From Sacculina carcini (lineage: Eukaryota; Arthropoda; Thecostraca; Sacculinidae), in contig OU696588.1 of assembly GCA_916048095.2 (NCBI GenBank), positions 7,591,501 through 7,655,500 of the forward strand: a stretch of DNA of 64,000 nucleotides. Reading direction: 5' to 3'. The notes beneath the pieces were generated by a model, which saw only the letters and a list, made by a program, of their open reading frames with translations, was not told where the DNA came from and did no database searches. Within the stretch, counting starts at the first letter, position 1. Every line of letters starts with the position of its first letter. Below, piece by piece: positions 58,318-64,000 of the stretch. A program made the translations under genes and the position numbers.

Positions 58318-58682
58318 CTGCGACAAAATAAGGCTCGGATGACCCAGACGTAGGTGATGTAGAATACTGAGTACACACACATGACACGGATGATATCGGC
58401 GCACATGGACCATGATATTCATGCAATGTTGGCGTTGCATGAATGTGGTGTCGACCGACGGCGTCGCTTGTTCTCTGTTTGCTCCCGAGTGCTGCTTCAT
58501 TTTGCCTATTCCCTCCGACAGCTGGTTGCATGTGCTCTGCGGCGCAATGCTCGTCAGTATTTGGCCTCATGCTGCGGTCCATATTATACAGTTCTTTACG
58601 TTGTCTTATGTGCTTATTTGAAGGCCGTTCATCTGCATGCTCTTGATACTGCCGAATTTCACGGGACGGTGTTGCTACGTCT
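58318..58682 (-). CDS. Candidate host exon, disordered protein segment
   Basis: The minus-strand frame from an acceptor-like AATGTAAGCAG (before 58682) to a strong donor GCAG|GTCAGT (last base 58318) encodes about 121 residues rich in Arg, His, Asn, Gln and Ser. It starts RDVATPSREIRQYQEHADER and ends SPTSGSSEPYFVA. The composition resembles the large host exon at 36.9 kb, and the exit phase fits the entry phase of the exons at 57985 and 38533. The sequence is GC-richer than its surroundings, and several frames are open on both strands, so strand and frame are inferred from splice sites. Confidence 0.42.
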
Positions 58683-58699
58683 CTGCTTACATTCATTAC

Positions 58700-59103
58700 A
58701 AGCGTGGACAGTACTCACACGCTCATAAGCACATTCAGGTTCATTTTATCTCCCAGAACACAATCTACAACGCAATATTAGAACGGCACTTCACTCTACT
58801 GAATCACTGCACTGTACACATTCGCTTCTTATGTGAATGCAACGTACGACTCCCAGCCCTGCGTCCTAGTTGCTAACTGCCAATGTAGCTGTGGGTGTAC
58901 GAGAGCTCATCTGCAGTGGTTGGATGCATATGATGTGCGGACACTCGAGACAGATAAGCAGACATACGTAGACACCAGTACACCAGTATTGGGCGCGCGC
59001 CAAACCTATATCCAAGAAAAACACAAATATGTGTGTGTGTATGTGTATGTGTGCAAGTGTGTGTGCTTGCGTGTGTGTGCTTGCGTGTGTGCGCTTGCAT
59101 ATA
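58700..59103. other. No gene recognised; short TG-rich tract
   Basis: Ordinary sequence ending in a degenerate TG/TGCT tract at about 59028-59100, just left of the MITE at 59104. Confidence 0.3.
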
Positions 59104-60359
59104 CAGTCGGCCCTCCAAATATTTGACTCGAAGGGACCGAGAAAAAATTCCGCTATTTGAATGTTTCCGCTATTTGGAGGTGTGTTCTATAATATGGGTT
59201 CTTACAACAACAATGTATTTGTATAGCGCTCACATAGAAACAAGCGCGAAAGAGACAAAAATGAGAAACAACAGTACACGGTATCAAGATGCGAGAAAAG
59301 AAGTATAAAATTCACAGAAAGGAAAAAATGGAGATAATTAAAATGAAAATAAATAAAAACATAAGTAATTGTAAATTATAGTCATAGGGAAGCGTAAGGT
59401 GTAAAAGTGCGAGAAGTGGGATAAATAGATTTAGCAAAAATATGTTTACGAAGTGAGGAGGAAAATCTACTAAAGGATGAAGAGGAAGTGATTGAGGACG
59501 GAAGATCATTGTAAACCCGTGGCGCATAGGAAGAAAAAGATTTTGCGGACCAAGGTGACTCGTTGATAGCGCGAGGACAGAACAACCTTTTGATTCTGAT
59601 TCTGATCAGACCTTTTGATTGAATCGCTCTTTTTTACGAAATATCCCCTTATTATTTACCACTTTGCATGTTTCTCAAATGATAACACCAACAATTTTCA
59701 TTACCCCAGATAATTACTCAGCTGTGCGGCGTTCTCCTTTAAACGTCATTGTTTTGGTCTGCTACAGTTTTCAGGAGATGCAGGAGTTGCGTATATGTTG
59801 AACACATCATTTGACTCCAATGCAATATTAATCGGAATTATCCAAGTTATACGAAGGTATATATTCCAGCATGATTACCGAGTGAAACCCTCACCAATCT
59901 GGGGTCCTAGGCGACCACCTAGTTTGCATATGCCGAATAATATGTATGTGTATGTGTCTATTCCTATAAACGGTCCTAATAAGTAACTGGTATCCACCAA
60001 TCAGCTTGCAACAGTCAACTCTTGTCGGTCGACAGGCTGGAGTCAATATATTCAATGGATCACACACAACTCTATTCAATAATCCTATATTCAAGAATCA
60101 CACAAACCCCTTGTTTTCTGCTAGTTGGTGGTGTGTTATATAAGTGGGGACTAATAGATCATTGCGATATTTGGAGGTTTCCGCTGTTCGGAGGTGTAAA
60201 TTCCGCTATTTGGAGGTGTAATTAAAATGTATTTGATAAGTTTGTAAGATTAATCGTTTTGATCGTTTAAGTTGTTTAAGTTTTGATCGAGATCAAGGAA
60301 GTGTTCGTCTATTTGGAGGATTCCGTCATTTGGAGGTACACTATTTGGAGTGGAAACTG
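59104..60359 (+). mobile_element. CTCCAAATAGCGG MITE family, most complete copy
   Basis: Left end CAGTCGGCCCTCCAAATA; right end reads inward CAGTTTCCACTCCAAATA. TA lies on both sides (59102-59103, 60360-60361). Subterminal zones near both ends carry several CCGCTATTTGGAGG units. The unique interior matches 3380-4020 and, inverted, 31690-32497. Length about 870 bp after setting aside the L2 fragment. Noncoding; ends and TA duplication suggest a pogo/Tc1-mariner-type non-autonomous element. Confidence 0.75.
59204..59592 (-). mobile_element. 5'-truncated L2-like LINE inside the MITE
   Basis: On the minus strand it encodes CPRAINESPWSAKSFSSYAP and APRVYNDLPSSITS, then the same 3' UTR and (TTG)n tail (ACAACAACAATG on the plus strand) as the copies at 45.5 and 56.0 kb, but more diverged. 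Confidence 0.85.
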
Positions 60360-60576
60360 TATATGTGTGTGAATTTGTATGTGTGTTCGTGCGTTTGCAT
60401 CTGTGTGTTAGCTCATATGTGTATGTAGTGTGATTGTGTGCAGTGAGAGTGGGTGTGAGAGATTGTGGCTACGTTGACTGAGATAGTGCGTGCGTGAACG
60501 TGTTAATGTGTCTATGTGTGATCGTGTACAGTTGAATTGCGTATTGCCTGCGAGAGTGTGTGAGCAAGTGTGTATA

Positions 60577-61286
60577 TACCATTTGCAATTTGATTTGATC
60601 CAAATGAAATCTGATTTAATCAAAATGAAATCTGATTTGATCCAAATGAAATCTGAGTTGATCCAAATGAAATTTAATTTGATCCAAATGAAATACGATT
60701 GATAAAATTGAATCTTAATTGAAAAAATATATACAAATAGTAGCTAAATCTAAGGATTGGCTGTTGATTATCCAATAAATGTTAAGTATTTGTATATAAT
60801 AATGTATTTGTTCAAAATTTCTTATATTTCATATATTGCAATTCACATTTATGTTTACTAATTTTGAACATCATAAGTTATGAGGAGAATTCTGAATTTA
60901 TTTATTAAAAGTGGGTAAAAATATTGAATATGATGTAATACAATGTAATGATATAAAATTTAATGAATAAAATGTAATGATATAAAATTTAGTATAATAC
61001 ATGATGATGATATCGTGGCCTAGTTATGAAAACGTTTACACAAAATAGAAAATCCCAATATTTCAGATGTGATATTGTGATGAAATTTTTTTTATATGAA
61101 TCTTTGTTATATTTATTTTTGATGATATCAATGACTAATGAATAGTATTTAGTAGTGACTACTAAATAATATTTAGTCCTTAATGTATATACAGTCGACC
61201 CTCCAAATAACGGACTCGAGCGGCCAACGAAGTAATTCCGCTATTTGGAGGTTTCCGCTATTTGGAAGTCCGTTATTTGGAGGGCC

Positions 61287-61328
<42 letters not shown>

Positions 61329-62025
61329 CACACTAATATATATGATACACAGTCCTGATTTTCGCTCCAAATGTATTCGCAACATGTTTCCAGTCACTCT
61401 CATTGTGTTATGCTTCCGTGATTATTATTTCTATAATTTTCACAGAATTTATTATACTTTATTATTAGTTTTGCGAAGTCAAGCGGTATGGTGTCGTATT
61501 TACATGCCTTGCGTCACGAGCTATACACCTAGAAGTTGCTGTCACAATGAGCACCGATTCTTTCCTGAACGTATACCGACGATTCTTCAGCTCCGGATAA
61601 AATTCATCATGTGTGAGACCGAATAAACTCAGCCGGTAAATTCACCCTGCTTTTCGACAACAATCAGCAATAAAACTAGCGATCTGATGAGTCGTATAAA
61701 GTGCTATTGTGAAATAAAGCATGACCCCAGAAAATTTCTGCTCATATTCTTATTTTAATAAAAATACGCTTGAATTTCGATATTTTTCATAAAAAAACTT
61801 TCATTTTTCATTTTCTTCAATTAAAGTTCAATTTTTTTCCTTATATTTCATTTGGATCAAATCAGATTTCATTTGGATCAAATCAGATTTCATTTGGATC
61901 AAATCAGATTTCATTTGGATCAAATCAGATTTAATTTGGATCAAATCAGATTTGATTAGGATCAAATCAGATTTCATTTGGATCAAATCAGATTTCATTT
62001 GGATCAAATCAAATTGCAAATGGTA
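60577..62025. mobile_element. TA-flanked element with 21-bp iterons in its inverted ends
   Basis: Ends TACCATTTGCAATTTGATTT (left) and its inverted complement (right); TA on both sides. The uninterrupted terminal repeat at 63099 reads GTGTATAGTTGTG, confirming a 2-bp duplication. Inside each end lie tandem 21-bp units ATTTGATCCAAATGAAATCT(G): about five on the left (60590-60705) and eight to nine inverted on the right (61842-62010). The middle is AT-rich and noncoding and holds a mini-MITE. Superfamily uncertain (Tc1/mariner-like TA duplication). Confidence 0.78.
61192..61289. mobile_element. 98-bp palindromic mini-MITE (CTCCAAATAGCGG family)
   Basis: Starts CAGTCGACCCTCCAAATAAC after TA, ends near GTTATTTGGAGGGCCTAC. 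It is nearly all inverted repeat, with internal CCGCTATTTGGAGG units, and lies inside the iteron element. A (TA)n tract follows at 61290-61324. Confidence 0.75.
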
Positions 62026-63452
62026 TAGTTGTGTATAGCTGTGTGTGTATGTGCTTGTGAATTGTCCAAGCCCCGTGGCGGCGAGCGAATGACCGGCTCG
62101 CCGCTGATTGGTTGTTGCGGCAGGTGAGGAATGTGCGCGTGTGTGTGTGTCCGGGTGTGCTCCCGTGTGTGAGCTACGAGTCGTGTTTGTGGTGCGATCG
62201 GAGTGTGACGTCTTGTAGGCGCGCGTGGGGCAGTGATGCCCACGCGCGCATGTCTGAATATATCTTAGTTTTTGGTTTTCGTTACAAGCTATTTCGGCCT
62301 TTTTATTGCGAAAGTTTTGTTTGTCTGCGACCCGGCTTCAGCAGCGGAGGTAGTGCCCTCCAGTATTAGCAGTGGCTTGGAAGATGTTGAGGTGCTCGGC
62401 GGCGTGTCAAGCTAGTGTGCAGGGGGACGGCAGGAGGCAGCGGGGGAGCTATGGCCGAGGGTTGCTCGTCGTCCCACCTGCACTGGTGGTGGACTCGTCG
62501 CCGGGCAACTGACACTCTGCTGGTGGAGGCTGCTGGTGCTGGAGGGCAGGCGAAAGAAAGGTGTTGCTGAGGCCGGAGCAGAAAAGGATCGACGACGATG
62601 GCGTGGCCTGCGTGTGCGGCGACGTAACGGCTGTCTGCGGCAGGGTGCTGAAGAGCACGGGTGTCGACGGGAGCATGGTGGATGCTGGGGTTGTGGTGTT
62701 GTGCCCTGTCGCGGCAGCCGGCGATGAAGAGGCCGGCAGGCTGCGGTGGAGCACTGAAGAGCACGGGCGGAGGCGGGAGCGTGGTGGATGCTGGGGCCTG
62801 ACGTGCTGTGCTTCGCCGCAGCCAAGGTGTGTGCATCTGGTGGAGGCCGTCGTCGAGTTAGGTTTTTTTTGTTCGTTCATTTTTGCTTGGTTTGCGTTTT
62901 TAAAATTTTACGTTCTTTAGTTGATTTCTTTCTTTAAAAACAGGTGGAGGTGTAGTGTGATTGTGTGCAGTGAGAGAGTGCGTGAGAGATTGTCTACGTT
63001 GACTGAGATTGTGTGTGCGTGAACGTGTTAATGTGTCTATGTGTGATCGTGTACAGTTGAATTGCGTATTGCGTGCGAGAGTGTGTGAGCAAGTGTGTAT
63101 AGTTGTGTATAGCTGTGTGTGTGTATGCGCTTGTAAATTGTCCATACCCCGCGGCGGCAAGCGAATGATCGGCTCGCCGCTGATTGGTTGTTGCGGCAGG
63201 TGAGGACTGTGCGCATGTGTGTGTGTCCGGGTGTGCTCCCGTGTGTCACGGTGTGAGCTAGTGTGAGTCGTGTTTGTGGTGCGATCGGAGTGTGACGTCT
63301 TGTAGGCGCGCGTGGGGCAGTGATGCCCACGCGCGCCTGTGTGAATATATCTTAGTTTTTTTTCGTTACAGTGTATCTACTAGTGTAGGCAAGCTGATGG
63401 CCAGAGCTAGCCAGTCAGTCTGTATGTGTCCATTGAATATGGTCGTGTATAA

Positions 63453-63759
63453 CAGTGTTTCTCAACGTGGGCCATGACATCCCTTCTAGGGTCCATAAGA
63501 CCGAAATTAATAAATGGGGGCCACCATATTTCCTCAGGGGCCACAAAAAATTATGTTGAAGCAGTTTATTCCTTTGTGCCTTTGTTTGGAAATAGTCACC
63601 GACGTACACATGAGCTCTAGAGAAGGTCAGGTCGCGACAATCCATGTGTATGTGGGGCCACAAGGACTTTTAGGAGGGCCACTGGCTGTTTCTGGGGGGC
63701 CACAAGGACTCGCATTGTGTTGAAGGGGGACATGACAAGAGAAAGGTTGAGGAAAACTG
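63453..63759. mobile_element. 307-bp hAT-type MITE
   Basis: Left end CAGTGTTTCTCAACGTGGGC and right end GGTTGAGGAAAACTG are the inverted ends typical of hAT/Charlie-like MITEs. The 8-bp flanks GTGTATAA (63445-63452) and GAGTATAA (63760-63767) differ at one position. The interior has repeated GGGGCCAC(A)AGGACT segments. No coding. Confidence 0.85.
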
Positions 63760-63767
63760 GAGTATAA

Positions 63768-64000
63768 GACGCAAGCGCTCAAACTAATTATTCATTTGAT
63801 ATCATTTGATATGGACTGGGTTTATAGCAAGCAAGACTATGATGGGGGCGGGGTATATTTGACAAATTATTTTTGCAAGTAATATTAGCCAAGTGTTTCA
63901 TCGATTGAATTAACTTTTGATTATGTCTCATAACTGGTAGCATCCAAAAGATACTGAATACTTATTGGCGAAAGACTTGATCATAAGACACTAACACCAA
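63768..64000. other. No gene recognised
   Basis: Short terminal stretch with no recognisable feature. Confidence 0.3.

Larger units (their letters stand above)
60424..63370 (-). mobile_element. Small LTR-bounded (TRIM-like) element, copy B, with nested insertion
   Basis: Minus-oriented relative of 13839-15459. Terminal repeats lie at 62951-63370 and 60424-62286, the latter split by a 1.45 kb DNA element. GTGTA is duplicated exactly at both outer ends (60419-60423 and 63371-63375). The internal GC-rich region 62287-62950 matches copy A. It carries the 33-nt hairpin twice (62218, 63305). No protein gene is recognised; the repeats are somewhat diverged, so it looks older than copy A. Confidence 0.75.

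Noticed and set aside
58381-58728. Plus-strand 115-codon frame over the candidate exon
   Set aside because: The minus-strand frame has matching splice-like borders and phase; the plus frame has none.

Overview
The window reads as one stretch of a repeat-rich animal (metazoan) nuclear genome, most likely an aquatic invertebrate. There is no bacterial gene density, operon or rRNA/tRNA. Almost every base that can be explained belongs to transposable elements typical of invertebrates (CR1/Jockey-group and L2 LINEs, a Penelope-like element, BEL/Pao, hAT, pogo/Tigger and an Academ-like transposon) or to long CA/TG, TA and ATT microsatellites. The species cannot be named from this sequence.

Layout. 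1-4 kb: a decayed LINE and members of a TA-duplicating MITE family carrying CTCCAAATAGCGG. 4.5-4.7 kb: a possible last exon of a host gene (- strand) next to a small hAT MITE. 5-11 kb: microsatellites, minisatellites and the first of three copies of a 1.55-1.6 kb non-autonomous hAT. 11.9-19.5 kb: a minus-strand CR1-like LINE split by a 5 kb Academ-like DNA transposon with very long inverted repeats and an XPG-type nuclease gene; that transposon was in turn hit by a small element with LTR-like ends. 19.7-23.5 kb: an L2-clade LINE split by the second hAT copy. 24-31.4 kb: Penelope fragments, an unclassified repeat family, the third hAT copy and a decayed Tigger transposon. 31.7-36.7 kb: another MITE copy, then a noncoding modular repeat punctuated by a 15-nt GC-rich hairpin. 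36.9-38.6 kb: two well-supported host exons (- strand). 40-42.5 kb: a second hAT family and an ATT/GTT microsatellite. 42.8-51.6 kb: a Penelope-like element (- strand) interrupted by a BEL/Pao element whose 5' LTR was interrupted by an L2 fragment. 51.6-57.7 kb: the modular repeat again, as two arms in opposite orientation. 58 kb: two further candidate host exons (- strand). 59.1-63.4 kb: a MITE holding an L2 fragment, and a second LTR-bounded small element holding a TA-flanked element with 21-bp iterons, which itself holds a mini-MITE. 63.45 kb: a small hAT MITE.

Host gene. Candidate exons on the minus strand at 58.6-58.3, 58.07-57.99, 38.60-38.53, 38.43-36.88 and 4.68-4.49 kb have splice-like ends, and every proposed junction falls in phase 1. 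They may therefore be one gene spanning more than 54 kb, whose introns hold nearly all the mobile DNA in the window. The protein would be long, Ser/Asn-rich and mostly disordered; I do not recognise it.

Insertion order can be read from target duplications and, in several places, from an unoccupied copy of the target site elsewhere in the window. This gives an unusually clear relative chronology. The least understood component is the hairpin-punctuated modular repeat at 32.5-36.7 and 51.6-57.7 kb.
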